A stretch of DNA of 64,000 nucleotides from CALAZP01 sp041164265 (lineage in GTDB: Bacteria; Bacteroidota; Bacteroidia; Chitinophagales; Saprospiraceae): the NCBI GenBank assembly GCA_041164265.1, contig JBEAPR010000047.1, forward strand, positions 1 to 64,000, written 5' to 3'. The position numbers and the translations under genes were made by a program. This document shows, one piece after another, positions 16,155 to 25,143 of the stretch. Position 1 is the first letter of the stretch. Each line of letters opens with the position of its first letter. The notes under the pieces are model-generated. The model searched no databases. It saw only the letters and a program-made list of their open reading frames with translations, and had not been told where the DNA came from.

Positions 16155-18122
16155 TTAAATATCCACATTGGCATATTTAGCATTCGCCTCGATAAATGCC
16201 CTCCTTGGTGGGACCTCATCCCCCATCAACATCGAAAATACCCTGTCCGCCTCTTTAGCATCATCTATTGAAACTTGTCTTAGAATTCTGGTATCTGGAT
16301 CCATGGTGGTTTCCCAAAGTTGCTCGGCATTCATTTCACCTAAACCCTTATATCTTTGCACTTTTACACTACTATCATTTTCTCCAGAACCATACGATGC
16401 AATGGCATCTTTTCTTTCCTCTTCAGACCAACAATACCTGAATTGTTTACCTTTTTTAACTAAATATAAAGGAGGTGCAGCAATATATATATAGCCTTGT
16501 TCAACCAATAGCCTCATGTATCGGAAAAAGAAAGTAAGAATTAAGGTAGTGATATGGCTTCCATCCACGTCGGCATCCGTCATGATGACGATCTTATGGT
16601 ACCTCAATTTTTCAATATTTAATACCCTTTCTCCCCCTTCTTCTTCTTGAATACTTACCCCTAAAGCTGTAAAAATATTTTTGATTTCTTCATTTTCATA
16701 TATCCGATGCTCTAAGGCCTTTTCCACGTTTAAAATTTTACCCCTTAATGGAAGAATCGCCTGAAAATGCCTATCCCTTCCTTGTTTAGCTGTTCCCCCT
16801 GCCGAATCTCCCTCCACCAAAAATATTTCAGCTTCCTCAGACTTTTTTGTAGAACAATCCGCTAATTTTCCAGGAAGTCCACTACCTGTAAGCACATTCT
16901 TTCGTTGAACAAGTTCTCTTGCCTTTCTTGCTGCTTGGCGAGCAGTTGCCGCTAGTATTACCTTGTCCATCACCCGCTTTGCCTCTTTTGGATTTTCTTC
17001 CAAAAAAGCACTTAAAACATCCCCCATAGCTCTCGAGACAATCCCAGTAACCTCAGAGTTGCCTAGTTCTCCCTTAGTTTGTCCCTTAAATTGTGGTTCA
17101 GGAACTTTTACGCTAATTACAGCTGTTAGACCTTCTCTAAAATCTTCAGCACTTGGTTTAATTTTCTTAAAAAAGCCATTGTCTTCACCGTATTTCTTAA
17201 AAATCCGGTTTATTGCCATACGAAAACCATTCACATGAGTACCTCCTTCTCTAGTATTGATGTTGTTTACATAAGAATAAATCAATTCAGAATAAGAAGT
17301 ATTATACAAAAGAGCCACTTCGACCTCTACATTATCCTCTTTGCCAATAACGTGAATAGGATGTTCCAGTAACCGTTGTTTAGAATTGTCTAAAAAGGTA
17401 ACAAACTCTTTTAGCCCTCCTTGGGAATAAAAGGTCTCGGACTTGAAAACCCCATTTTCTTCTTCTCTCTCATCAATCAGCGTTAAAGTCAATCCTTTAT
17501 TTAAAAAGGCTAGTTCTCTTAATCGATTAGCGAGAATTTCAAATTTGTAAAGTGTAGTTTCAAAGATGGTTGCATCGGGCAAGAAGGTAACTTTTGTTCC
17601 CGTAGCTTCGGTATCTCCTATAATATTTACTTTAGAGGTGGGAATTCCCTTTTCATAAGTTTGCTCAAATAACTTACCTTCTCTGCTAACCTCTGCTCTT
17701 AAATGAGAAGAAAGTGCATTTACACAAGACACCCCTACACCGTGCAATCCTCCGGATACCTGATACGTATCCTTATCAAATTTCCCTCCGGCATGCAATA
17801 CAGTCATCACCACTTCTAATGCTGATTTTTGAAGTTTTTCATGCATCCCTGTTGGAATTCCTCTTCCGTTATCGATTACGGTAATAGAACCATCTTTATG
17901 TATAACGGTATCAATCTTGGAACAATGCCCAGCTAAATGTTCATCTATTGAATTATCTATGACTTCCCACACCAAATGGTGCAATCCTTTAATATCGGTG
18001 CTACCAATATACATTCCTGGACGCAATCTAACCGCCTCCAATCCTTCGAGTGCCTGAATATTACCTGCACCATAATTTCCATTAGACGAGCTATTTACAG
18101 ATTTTTTATCATTATTTTCCAT
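16155..18122 (-). CDS. gyrB: DNA gyrase subunit B
   Basis: 655 residues from the chosen start. The GHKL ATPase part shows EVIDNSIDEHLAGHC, DNGRGIPTG and GGLHGVGVSCVNALS; the TOPRIM part shows EGDSAGGTAKQGRDR and DADVDGSHI. The start IQALEGLEAVRLRPGMYIG and the total length fit Bacteroidota GyrB, not ParE. It supplies ATP hydrolysis for negative supercoiling with GyrA, which is not in the window. The frame is open to an ATG at 18149, but the ATG at 18122 fits family N-termini better and leaves 37 bases to the divergent tsaE. Confidence 0.95.
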   Translation of the reverse strand: MENNDKKSVNSSSNGNYGAGNIQALEGLEAVRLRPGMYIGSTDIKGLHHLVWEVIDNSIDEHLAGHCSKIDTVIHKDGSITVIDNGRGIPTGMHEKLQKSALEVVMTVLHAGGKFDKDTYQVSGGLHGVGVSCVNALSSHLRAEVSREGKLFEQTYEKGIPTSKVNIIGDTEATGTKVTFLPDATIFETTLYKFEILANRLRELAFLNKGLTLTLIDEREEENGVFKSETFYSQGGLKEFVTFLDNSKQRLLEHPIHVIGKEDNVEVEVALLYNTSYSELIYSYVNNINTREGGTHVNGFRMAINRIFKKYGEDNGFFKKIKPSAEDFREGLTAVISVKVPEPQFKGQTKGELGNSEVTGIVSRAMGDVLSAFLEENPKEAKRVMDKVILAATARQAARKARELVQRKNVLTGSGLPGKLADCSTKKSEEAEIFLVEGDSAGGTAKQGRDRHFQAILPLRGKILNVEKALEHRIYENEEIKNIFTALGVSIQEEEGGERVLNIEKLRYHKIVIMTDADVDGSHITTLILTFFFRYMRLLVEQGYIYIAAPPLYLVKKGKQFRYCWSEEERKDAIASYGSGENDSSVKVQRYKGLGEMNAEQLWETTMDPDTRILRQVSIDDAKEADRVFSMLMGDEVPPRRAFIEANAKYANVDI

Positions 18123-18159
18123 TACACAAAAATAGGTATTTTTAGTCATAAAATAAGTG

Positions 18160-18573
18160 ATGATAACCTATGACCAATCCCCTTCAAACTTAAGGGAAAC
18201 GGCACATAAATTAATCTTAAAAGCGGGTAATAGAAAAGTTTGGCTTTTTTACGGCGACATGGGAGCCGGCAAAACTACCCTTATCAAAAGTATTTGTGAA
18301 TATTTGGGAAGTACAGATGAAGTCACCAGCCCTACTTTCAGTATAATAAATGAGTATCAAACCAATCGTAATGAAGTTCTATACCACATTGATCTTTATA
18401 GATTAGAAAATTCGAATGAATTAATTGAATTAGGGTTTGAAGAGGTGGCAGATGGCAGCCATTTTTGCTTCATAGAGTGGCCTGGAATTGCAGTTGATTT
18501 TCTTCCTCCAGATTGTTTTCCAATACAAATTGAAATTATTGATTCCACCCATAGAAAAATTTTATTTTTGTAA
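18160..18573 (+). CDS. tsaE: tRNA threonylcarbamoyladenosine ATPase TsaE
   Basis: 137-residue P-loop protein, usual size. Walker A GDMGAGKTTLIK is near residue 34, SPTFSIINEY follows, and HIDLYRLE contains the catalytic region. TsaE assists TsaB-TsaD in forming t6A37 on tRNAs that read ANN codons. The frame also offers a GTG three bases upstream (18157). Divergent from gyrB; ald follows after 16 bases. Confidence 0.95.
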   Translation: MITYDQSPSNLRETAHKLILKAGNRKVWLFYGDMGAGKTTLIKSICEYLGSTDEVTSPTFSIINEYQTNRNEVLYHIDLYRLENSNELIELGFEEVADGSHFCFIEWPGIAVDFLPPDCFPIQIEIIDSTHRKILFL

Positions 18574-18589
18574 ATAATATGGTTTCTAA

Positions 18590-19819
18590 ATGAGCGATCA
18601 AGGAAAGAAGATTCCCATTCCAAAGGAGCTGACTCAAGCCGGTGTGGAAACAATGACGGAAATGCTCCCACAAAAATTAAATGGTGGAAAATTTACCGTA
18701 GGAATCCCGCTAGAGTTAACCAAAGGAGAGAAGAGAGTGGCCCTTATCCCATCGTCCATTCGAACATTAGTCACTCATGGCCACCAAGTTTTAGTTCAAT
18801 CTAATGCTGGTACAGGCGCCTATTTTACTGATCGAGAATTTTCTGAAGCTGGGGCAAAAATTTGTACTAGTCCGAAAGAAGTTTACGATTGTGACCTCCT
18901 CATTAAAGTTGCCCCTCCCTCTATTAAAGAAATAGAGCTGATGAAGCCCTATCAGCTCCTAATTTCACCGCTGCAGTTACCCCTCATCAATAGCGACTAT
19001 GTTCAAAAATTGCAATCCAAAAAGGTAATTGCGTTAGCAATGGAATACATACAAGATGAAGTTGGAACTTTTCCAATTGTTCGTATTATGAGTGAAATGG
19101 CTGGTCTCAATGCCATCTTGACAGGAGCCGAACTACTTTCCAAAGCCAAGGGGGGGAAAGGAATGTTATTAGGTGGTATATCTGGCGTACCTAGCGCTAA
19201 GGTGGTAATCCTCGGTGCAGGAATAGTTTCCGAATATGCAACTCGGGCTGCCCTAGGGCTCGGTGCAGAAGTTAGGATTTTTGATGATAATATTTACAAA
19301 CTAAAAAAGATTCAAAATAAAATAGGGAGACCCCTTTACACTTCGGCAGTAAATCAAACTTATCTAAAAGAAGAATTAATCTCCGCAGATTTAGTTATTG
19401 GTGCCATGCACTCAAAAACGGGAAGAACGCCCATGATTGTTGACGAAAACATGGTTATGTCCATGAAAAAAGGCAGTGTAATCATTGACGTTAGCATCGA
19501 CCAAGGAGGCTGTTTTGAAACATCTGAAGTGACCTCGTTTGAAAATCCGACATTTGTCAAACATGACGTCATTCATTATTGTGTACCTAATATGGCTTCC
19601 AAAGTAAGTCGAACCGCTTCCATTGCATTTAGTAATATTTTAACTCCCATCCTATTAAAAGCTGCGCATCCTGCAGGTATTGAATACTTTATAACCTCTC
19701 AACCCGGTTTGAGGAATGGCATATACTCTTATAAAGGATTCCTTACCAATGCCTACCTCAGTCAACGATTCAATTTGAAATTTATGGATCTTAGCCTATT
19801 GATTACCTCTCAACACTAA
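18590..19819 (+). CDS. ald: Alanine dehydrogenase
   Basis: 409 residues of the alanine dehydrogenase/pyridine nucleotide transhydrogenase family. VGIPLELTKGEKRVALIP at the start of the catalytic domain, LLIKVAPP for the substrate lysine, the Rossmann motif VVILGAGIVSEYA and DVSIDQGGCFETS are present. It carries out reversible NAD-dependent deamination of alanine to pyruvate. Two points differ from the Bacillus type: the active-site histidine region reads SPLQLP, and HYCVPNMASKV replaces the usual ANMPGAV. I recall both as normal for Bacteroidota homologues. Its last 4 bases overlap the end of the convergent glycosyltransferase gene. Confidence 0.88.
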   Translation: MSDQGKKIPIPKELTQAGVETMTEMLPQKLNGGKFTVGIPLELTKGEKRVALIPSSIRTLVTHGHQVLVQSNAGTGAYFTDREFSEAGAKICTSPKEVYDCDLLIKVAPPSIKEIELMKPYQLLISPLQLPLINSDYVQKLQSKKVIALAMEYIQDEVGTFPIVRIMSEMAGLNAILTGAELLSKAKGGKGMLLGGISGVPSAKVVILGAGIVSEYATRAALGLGAEVRIFDDNIYKLKKIQNKIGRPLYTSAVNQTYLKEELISADLVIGAMHSKTGRTPMIVDENMVMSMKKGSVIIDVSIDQGGCFETSEVTSFENPTFVKHDVIHYCVPNMASKVSRTASIAFSNILTPILLKAAHPAGIEYFITSQPGLRNGIYSYKGFLTNAYLSQRFNLKFMDLSLLITSQH

Positions 19820-21261
19820 TTTACAACCCTCTTTAGTTGATGAATCTGAATGGGGTCCTTTTCTCCAATTATAGTATCTTTAATATACTTCTCATTTATC
19901 CACTCTACCATTCTATCGTGAGAAACGGTTTCTTTCTTACTAAAGGGTTTCATCATAATATATTCCGGCTCCAATTGTTTCAAATCAGCTATTATTTGAT
20001 CTACGGGAATTTCCATAGCTTCAATGTGTTGACTTTGCCAAAAAAGAGAGGGATGAACGTAAGGGATTGGGCTTTTTTTATCCAACAAATAATAAATTAT
20101 TTGTGAAGAATTGCCCGTATAAATTTGGTCGCCCGCTTCCATTTTTCCACTTAAATAAGCTGCGACTTCTTTATTATCATCCGGCCGATCCCAATAATCT
20201 AATTTTTGAAATATAATGGCTATTAATGCCCATAGTACAAATACGATAATTCCTGTCTTAGTTTGGTATAAACCTTTGAATTTTGACCTCAAAAAAGTCC
20301 CTTCCTTTGCCAATACCAATCCAAACATTAAGCTCATCGGAACCATCGATTGAATAAAGTAATGTCCGAAAAATTTACCCGGAATTAATGCAGATACCCA
20401 AGTTAAAAATAGCCAAAATTGAATATTCCAACCAAGTGAATTATAAATCCTTCGATAAAAAAATATTCCAGCCATAAAGGAAATAATGCAAAATCGCCCC
20501 AAAAAATCTATTAAATGTAATGGGTATTCCCAAATAGGCGCACTAGATGGATAACGACCTGACACCTCAAATGAATGAAAATAAAAAGTATCCCAATGAC
20601 CTAGTGACCAATACCAAAAAGCCACTCCAAAAAAAGGAAGGATGCTGCCTAGAGCCATCCAAATTACTTTACCTATGCGTTGGACTAAAGTAGCATCAAC
20701 AGTTAAAAGTACTACCAATCCTAATCCAACCATATCAAATAATACGACATACTTGATAACAAATCCAATTCCCAATAATAATCCACCAATAAAGTATCGT
20801 CCCTCCCATTGCCCCGTCAAAACAATCAAAGCTGCCAAAGCGCTAAAAAAGGTAAAATAAGTTTCCGTATTAGGGCTAATACCATAAAAAGTAAAAGTTG
20901 AATTCATTAGAAGGAAAGCCAGTCCTCCCAAAAAAGCTGCTTTGGTGTGGTGGGTTCTTAACAATATTATTTTAAATATAAAAAAGGAAGTACTTCCAAT
21001 AAATAAAGTTGCAAGAATCCGGAATGATACTATTCCAGTTAACCCTAAGACCTTCATAAAAAAACCATATATCAGAAATATTCCAATAGGCTTAGTATCA
21101 AAAACGTCCACCCAGTATAGCTGGCCAGCTGTTAAAGCTTGAGCAATAACCAAATAAGTAGAGTCGTCATGATCTATTACGGAAATGAAAAGGGAGAAAA
21201 ATCTTAAAATCAAGCCAAGACCGACAAAACTAATCCACCATTGAATATCCTTACTCACCAC
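19816..21261 (-). CDS. Polytopic glycosyltransferase, GT39/ArnT-like
   Basis: 481 residues with about ten to eleven membrane helices. The first extracytoplasmic loop contains DHDDSTY (about residues 25-31) and a later VFDTKPIG segment, the acidic metal-site pattern of lipid-linked sugar transferases (GT-C fold, glycosyltransferase family 39). A soluble C-terminal part follows. It probably transfers a sugar from a polyprenyl-phosphate donor at the periplasmic face. It starts with GTG and overlaps the end of glyQS by 11 bases. Confidence 0.75.
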   Translation of the reverse strand: MVSKDIQWWISFVGLGLILRFFSLFISVIDHDDSTYLVIAQALTAGQLYWVDVFDTKPIGIFLIYGFFMKVLGLTGIVSFRILATLFIGSTSFFIFKIILLRTHHTKAAFLGGLAFLLMNSTFTFYGISPNTETYFTFFSALAALIVLTGQWEGRYFIGGLLLGIGFVIKYVVLFDMVGLGLVVLLTVDATLVQRIGKVIWMALGSILPFFGVAFWYWSLGHWDTFYFHSFEVSGRYPSSAPIWEYPLHLIDFLGRFCIISFMAGIFFYRRIYNSLGWNIQFWLFLTWVSALIPGKFFGHYFIQSMVPMSLMFGLVLAKEGTFLRSKFKGLYQTKTGIIVFVLWALIAIIFQKLDYWDRPDDNKEVAAYLSGKMEAGDQIYTGNSSQIIYYLLDKKSPIPYVHPSLFWQSQHIEAMEIPVDQIIADLKQLEPEYIMMKPFSKKETVSHDRMVEWINEKYIKDTIIGEKDPIQIHQLKRVVN

Positions 21262-22816
21262 CCAATTTTTGAAGAAGCGCAGTGATACTTACCTCAGGTG
21301 CAATTATTTCCGCTAATTTTTCAATTGGAATTCGCTCCTGCTCCAAGGTATCTCGATTCCTTAAAGTAACGCAATGGTCTTCAAGCGTATCGAAATCCAC
21401 TGTAACACAAAAAGGAGTTCCAATTGCATCTTGCCTTCTGTATAACTTACCAATACTTCCTGTATCGTCGTACAAAACTTTGAAGTGGGGCTTTAGTTGC
21501 TGAGTTATTGCTCTAGCCTTTTCTACCAATTTATCTTCATTTCTTTTGAGAGGCAAAATAGCGCATTTGACAGGTGCAAGTGCTGGATGTAGTTTTAAAA
21601 CCTCCCGTTTATTCTCCCCTTCTTCCAATTCTCCAATAGTTTCTTCAACTAGTGCATTACTCATCATAGCCAAGAACATTCTATCCAATCCTATAGAAGT
21701 TTCCAGTACATAGGGCGTATAACTTTCCTTAGTAGCGGGATCAAAATACTGCAATTTCTTACCAGATAATTCTTGATGACTTCCCAAATCGAAATCCGTC
21801 CTTGAATGAATGCCTTCAAGTTCCTTAAAACCAAAAGGGAAATCAAACTGAATGTCTACTGCAGCATCGGCATAGTGCGCTAAATTATCGTGATCGTGAT
21901 ATCTATATTTTTCATGGGGAACTCCAAGTGCCAAATGCCATTTTAATCTCGCTTTCTTCCAATAATCATACCACTCCTTTTGGGTCCCTGGCTTTATAAA
22001 AAACTGCATCTCCATTTGCTCAAATTCACGCATTCTGAAAATGAATTGTCTAGCAACTATTTCATTCCTAAATGCTTTTCCAATCTGAGCGATCCCAAAT
22101 GGAATCTTTTGTCTTGTAGATTTTTGAACATTCAAAAAATTAACAAAAATCCCCTGTGCAGTTTCAGGACGCAAATACAATTTACCTTCTTCTCCAGCAA
22201 TGTTTCCCAGTTGAGTAGAAAACATCAAATTGAATTGCCGAACATCAGTCCAATTTCTCGAACCACTTTCCGGACAAGCGATTTCCAACCGTTCAATTAA
22301 ATTCTTCAACCCCTCCATGTCATTATTTGACATAGCACTTGCCAATTCCGCCTTTATTTCATCGTATTTCGCTTGATTTTGTAAAACCCTTGGGTTGGTA
22401 GAAATAAAAGTCTCCTTATCAAAAGCGTCTCCAAATCTTTTAGCAGCCTTTTCTACCTCCTTATTAATTTTAGCCTCTATCTTATCCAGATAGTTCTCTA
22501 CCAACACATCAGCCCTGTATCTTTTCTTGGAATCCTTATTGTCAATCAATGGATCATTAAATGCATCTACATGACCTGAAGCCTTCCAGGTTTTTGGATG
22601 CATAAAAATAGCTGCATCTATACCCACAATTTCATCATGCATATTAACCATGGCTTCCCACCAATATTTTTTAATATTGTTTTTCAACTCCACACCATAA
22701 GGACCGTAATCATACACAGCACTTAATCCATCGTAAATCTCGGATGATTGAAAAATAAAACCATACTCCTTACAGTGGGCTACCACCCGCTTAAATAAAT
22801 CTGATTGATCCGCCAT
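21251..22816 (-). CDS. glyQS: Glycine--tRNA ligase (class II, single chain)
   Basis: 521 residues, the homodimeric alpha2 type. GFIFQSSEIYDGLSAVYDYGP at the N-terminus, FRNEIVARQFIFRMREFEQME (class II motif 2), the HSRTDFDLGSH glycine site and ETSIGLDRMFLAM (motif 3) are all present; the C-terminal anticodon domain starts near KCAILPLKR. The frame extends upstream to a TTG at 22840, but that codon overlaps a predicted -7 element, so ATG 22816 is preferred. It charges tRNA-Gly. Confidence 0.96.
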   Translation of the reverse strand: MADQSDLFKRVVAHCKEYGFIFQSSEIYDGLSAVYDYGPYGVELKNNIKKYWWEAMVNMHDEIVGIDAAIFMHPKTWKASGHVDAFNDPLIDNKDSKKRYRADVLVENYLDKIEAKINKEVEKAAKRFGDAFDKETFISTNPRVLQNQAKYDEIKAELASAMSNNDMEGLKNLIERLEIACPESGSRNWTDVRQFNLMFSTQLGNIAGEEGKLYLRPETAQGIFVNFLNVQKSTRQKIPFGIAQIGKAFRNEIVARQFIFRMREFEQMEMQFFIKPGTQKEWYDYWKKARLKWHLALGVPHEKYRYHDHDNLAHYADAAVDIQFDFPFGFKELEGIHSRTDFDLGSHQELSGKKLQYFDPATKESYTPYVLETSIGLDRMFLAMMSNALVEETIGELEEGENKREVLKLHPALAPVKCAILPLKRNEDKLVEKARAITQQLKPHFKVLYDDTGSIGKLYRRQDAIGTPFCVTVDFDTLEDHCVTLRNRDTLEQERIPIEKLAEIIAPEVSITALLQKLGGE

Positions 22817-22837
22817 AATAGTCTTTATTGGAAACCA

Positions 22838-22867
22838 CAAATATCTTAATTTAAACCTGAATTCAAA
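22838..22867 (-). promoter_or_regulatory. Possible promoter for glyQS
   Basis: Minus strand TTTG, 18-base spacer, then GATATTTG (22838-22845), matching TAnnTTTG at all but the first base. Spacing is one to two bases short. Weak on its own, but it agrees with the ATG at 22816. Confidence 0.3.
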
Positions 22868-22886
22868 CCTATTTGCACAAAAAGGG

Positions 22887-23597
22887 TCATAAAACCTGAC
22901 GCAATATATGATGTGATTGTATTTCGGGAAAACCCTCGATATGCAAACGGTAATACTTAATCAAAACCTCTAAAACAAGTGCACGTTCCCTTTTTTTCAA
23001 AGGAGTTGTCGAATCTACCATTAGTTGACCTAGTAAACTAGAAGTTTCTAAATCGGCGAAATCATTATGATCTGGAATATCTCCTTCAAAACAACCTTCC
23101 CGCATATTAAAAAAATAGTTTTCCCCATGATCTGGAGGTAGAATAGGTTGAAACCCCAAATATCCAGATAGGCGTAGTAAAAAAATTATATGATAAACAG
23201 GGTTTCTCTCTTCCATGAGGTCTAAGTTTACAAATGACCGGTAAAGAAAATCAAATAACCCGGGCTCCGGATTGGTTTGCCTAATAGCTTTCCTTATCAC
23301 ATCCGCCATAAATAAACCCATAGAGCCCTTATACAAATCAAAAGGAATACCCCTGAATACCTCTGCATTATTGATTTCCCTAATGCGCTGAAGATGACCT
23401 ATATTTTTTTCATAAACCACCAAGTTTAATAAAGCCATTACTTGAAGACAACTGGGTTTGATTTTGGAATTTTTACCCCTAGCTCCATTTATAATATATT
23501 TTCGCATCCCAATTTCTTCCGTATAAATCTCAGCGATTACGCTTGTCTCCCCATAAGCAAGAGTATGCAATAAAATACCTCTAGTTTTCACCAACAT
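22887..23597 (-). CDS. recO: DNA repair protein RecO
   Basis: 236 residues. The OB-fold N-terminus reads VKTRGILLHTLAYGETSVIAEIYTE-like sequence, followed by a helical part; no zinc-finger cysteines are evident, as in many Bacteroidota RecO proteins. It promotes RecA loading and strand annealing in the RecF pathway. It lies upstream of glyQS on the same strand. Confidence 0.92.
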   Translation of the reverse strand: MLVKTRGILLHTLAYGETSVIAEIYTEEIGMRKYIINGARGKNSKIKPSCLQVMALLNLVVYEKNIGHLQRIREINNAEVFRGIPFDLYKGSMGLFMADVIRKAIRQTNPEPGLFDFLYRSFVNLDLMEERNPVYHIIFLLRLSGYLGFQPILPPDHGENYFFNMREGCFEGDIPDHNDFADLETSSLLGQLMVDSTTPLKKRERALVLEVLIKYYRLHIEGFPEIQSHHILRQVL

Positions 23598-23660
23598 ATA
23601 TAGAACTTTCCAGCATCTTAGCCATTAATATTTAAAAATCCTTCAACGGAACAGTTTAAT

Positions 23661-23981
23661 ATGAACAAAAACACCATAGCATCCATTTGCCAATCCTTAG
23701 AAATTCAACCAGATGAAACTTTCTTAGATGAAAAAATGCTATTTGAAGCACTAAAATTAAGAATAAGCGAGTTACTGGAGAACAGACCAGCCTATTTGTT
23801 TACCCTGATGTATCGCATTGATGTTTCCGAAAAAGCTGTTAGAACAGCGCTTTCCCCTTCGGGAAAAGAGGATCCAGCAGCAACATTGGCACTTCTGGTC
23901 ATTAAACGCCAAAAAGAGAGGATAGCCGCCAAAAACGAATACAAACAACCCCCAATTGAAGGGTGGAACGAATGGGAATAA
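23661..23981 (+). CDS. Conserved small protein, unknown function
   Basis: 106 residues, mostly helical, acidic and basic residues mixed, no signal peptide or membrane segment. ENRPAYLFTLMYRIDVSEKAV in the middle and a tryptophan-containing tail are the most distinctive stretches. It reads like small cytoplasmic proteins found in many Bacteroidota genomes, but I cannot name a family. It is divergent from recO (63 bases) and followed 13 bases later by the glycosyltransferase gene. Confidence 0.7.
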   Translation: MNKNTIASICQSLEIQPDETFLDEKMLFEALKLRISELLENRPAYLFTLMYRIDVSEKAVRTALSPSGKEDPAATLALLVIKRQKERIAAKNEYKQPPIEGWNEWE

Positions 23982-23994
23982 ACTTCACTAACAA

Positions 23995-25125
23995 ATGAAC
24001 ATAGGATTTGATGCCAAAAGGATTTTTCAAAACTTTACTGGGTTGGGAAATTACAGTAGAACATTAGTTGAAAACCTATTAAAATACCACCCTGATTACA
24101 AATACAAATTATTTTCTTCCCATGTTCCTCATCATCCTTTCAATGAAGTTTTTCAACATTCCAATAATTGTCAGATTATTAGTCCTCCACCAGCACTTCC
24201 CTTTAAATCATGGTGGAGAAGGAGAAACCTGATAAAAAATCCACTATTCCAAAACCTATCTGTATTTCATGGCCTTACCAACGAAATTCCAATAGGAATC
24301 AAAAAAACCAATATCCCATCTGTAGTCACCATCCACGATTTAATTTTTAAAGAATATCCCCAGCAATACCCAGCTATAGATCGATATTTCTATAATCAAA
24401 AATCAAGAAAGGCTTGTGAGGAGGCTGATCGAATTATAGCTATAAGCGAAGCAACTAAATCTGATATCGTAAAATATTATCAAATCCATCCAGATAAAAT
24501 TTCCGTAATCTACCAAGATTGTTCGCCTATTTTTAAAACCCCTCCTTCGGAAGAGTATTTGCAGTTTGCCATACAACAATTTGACCTGCCACAAAACTTC
24601 ATTCTTTATGTTGGAAGTGTCATTGAGCGGAAAAACCTCTTGACCATTGTCAAAGCCCTGAAGATTTTACCCAAGTCCTTGCAAATTCCATTGGTGGTTG
24701 TGGGTCAAGGCAAAAGTTATGAGAAAAAAGTAAAAAAATTCATTCAACATAATCATTTAAATCATCTCGTACAATGGCGCCAGATACCCTATAATCATTT
24801 GCCCGCAGCCTACCAATTGGCCGAAATGTTTTTGTATCCTTCGCATAAAGAAGGTTTCGGTATTCCTATTATTGAAGCCTTATCAATCGGAACCCCTGTC
24901 ATCACTTCTAATACTTCCTCCTTAGTCGAAGCCGGAGGCGAAGCGGCCCTCCAAATTCCCCCGACAGATGTGGAAGCATTATCCCAGGGAATTGAATTAA
25001 TTTTAACCAATATTCAATTACAAAATAAAATGGTTTCCATAGGCAAGAATCACGTTAAAAAATTTGATGGAGAAAAAGTGACTCGTGAACTTGTTCAGCT
25101 TTATCGAGAAATTAGCAAGGACTAA
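23995..25125 (+). CDS. Family 4 glycosyltransferase (GT-B fold)
   Basis: 376 residues. The C-terminal donor domain contains ILYVGSVIERKNLLTIVKAL and the E-x7-E motif in HKEGFGIPIIEALSIGTPVI (near residue 285), which together define GT4 retaining transferases. The N-terminal acceptor domain contains VTIHDLIFKEYP. Cytoplasmic or membrane-associated; probably builds surface polysaccharide. Sugar specificity unknown. uvrC follows after 18 bases. Confidence 0.88.
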   Translation: MNIGFDAKRIFQNFTGLGNYSRTLVENLLKYHPDYKYKLFSSHVPHHPFNEVFQHSNNCQIISPPPALPFKSWWRRRNLIKNPLFQNLSVFHGLTNEIPIGIKKTNIPSVVTIHDLIFKEYPQQYPAIDRYFYNQKSRKACEEADRIIAISEATKSDIVKYYQIHPDKISVIYQDCSPIFKTPPSEEYLQFAIQQFDLPQNFILYVGSVIERKNLLTIVKALKILPKSLQIPLVVVGQGKSYEKKVKKFIQHNHLNHLVQWRQIPYNHLPAAYQLAEMFLYPSHKEGFGIPIIEALSIGTPVITSNTSSLVEAGGEAALQIPPTDVEALSQGIELILTNIQLQNKMVSIGKNHVKKFDGEKVTRELVQLYREISKD

Positions 25126-25143
25126 AAAAAAGCCGTTGCATCC

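Noticed and set aside
18123..18138. TATTTTTG element right before gyrB as its promoter
   Set aside because: No -33 element at the right distance, and the start of transcription would fall on the ATG itself.
18890..19000. Ald as an inactive enzyme because the active-site histidine region reads SPLQLP
   Set aside because: I recall this variation as usual in Bacteroidota homologues, and the other catalytic and NAD-binding motifs are intact.
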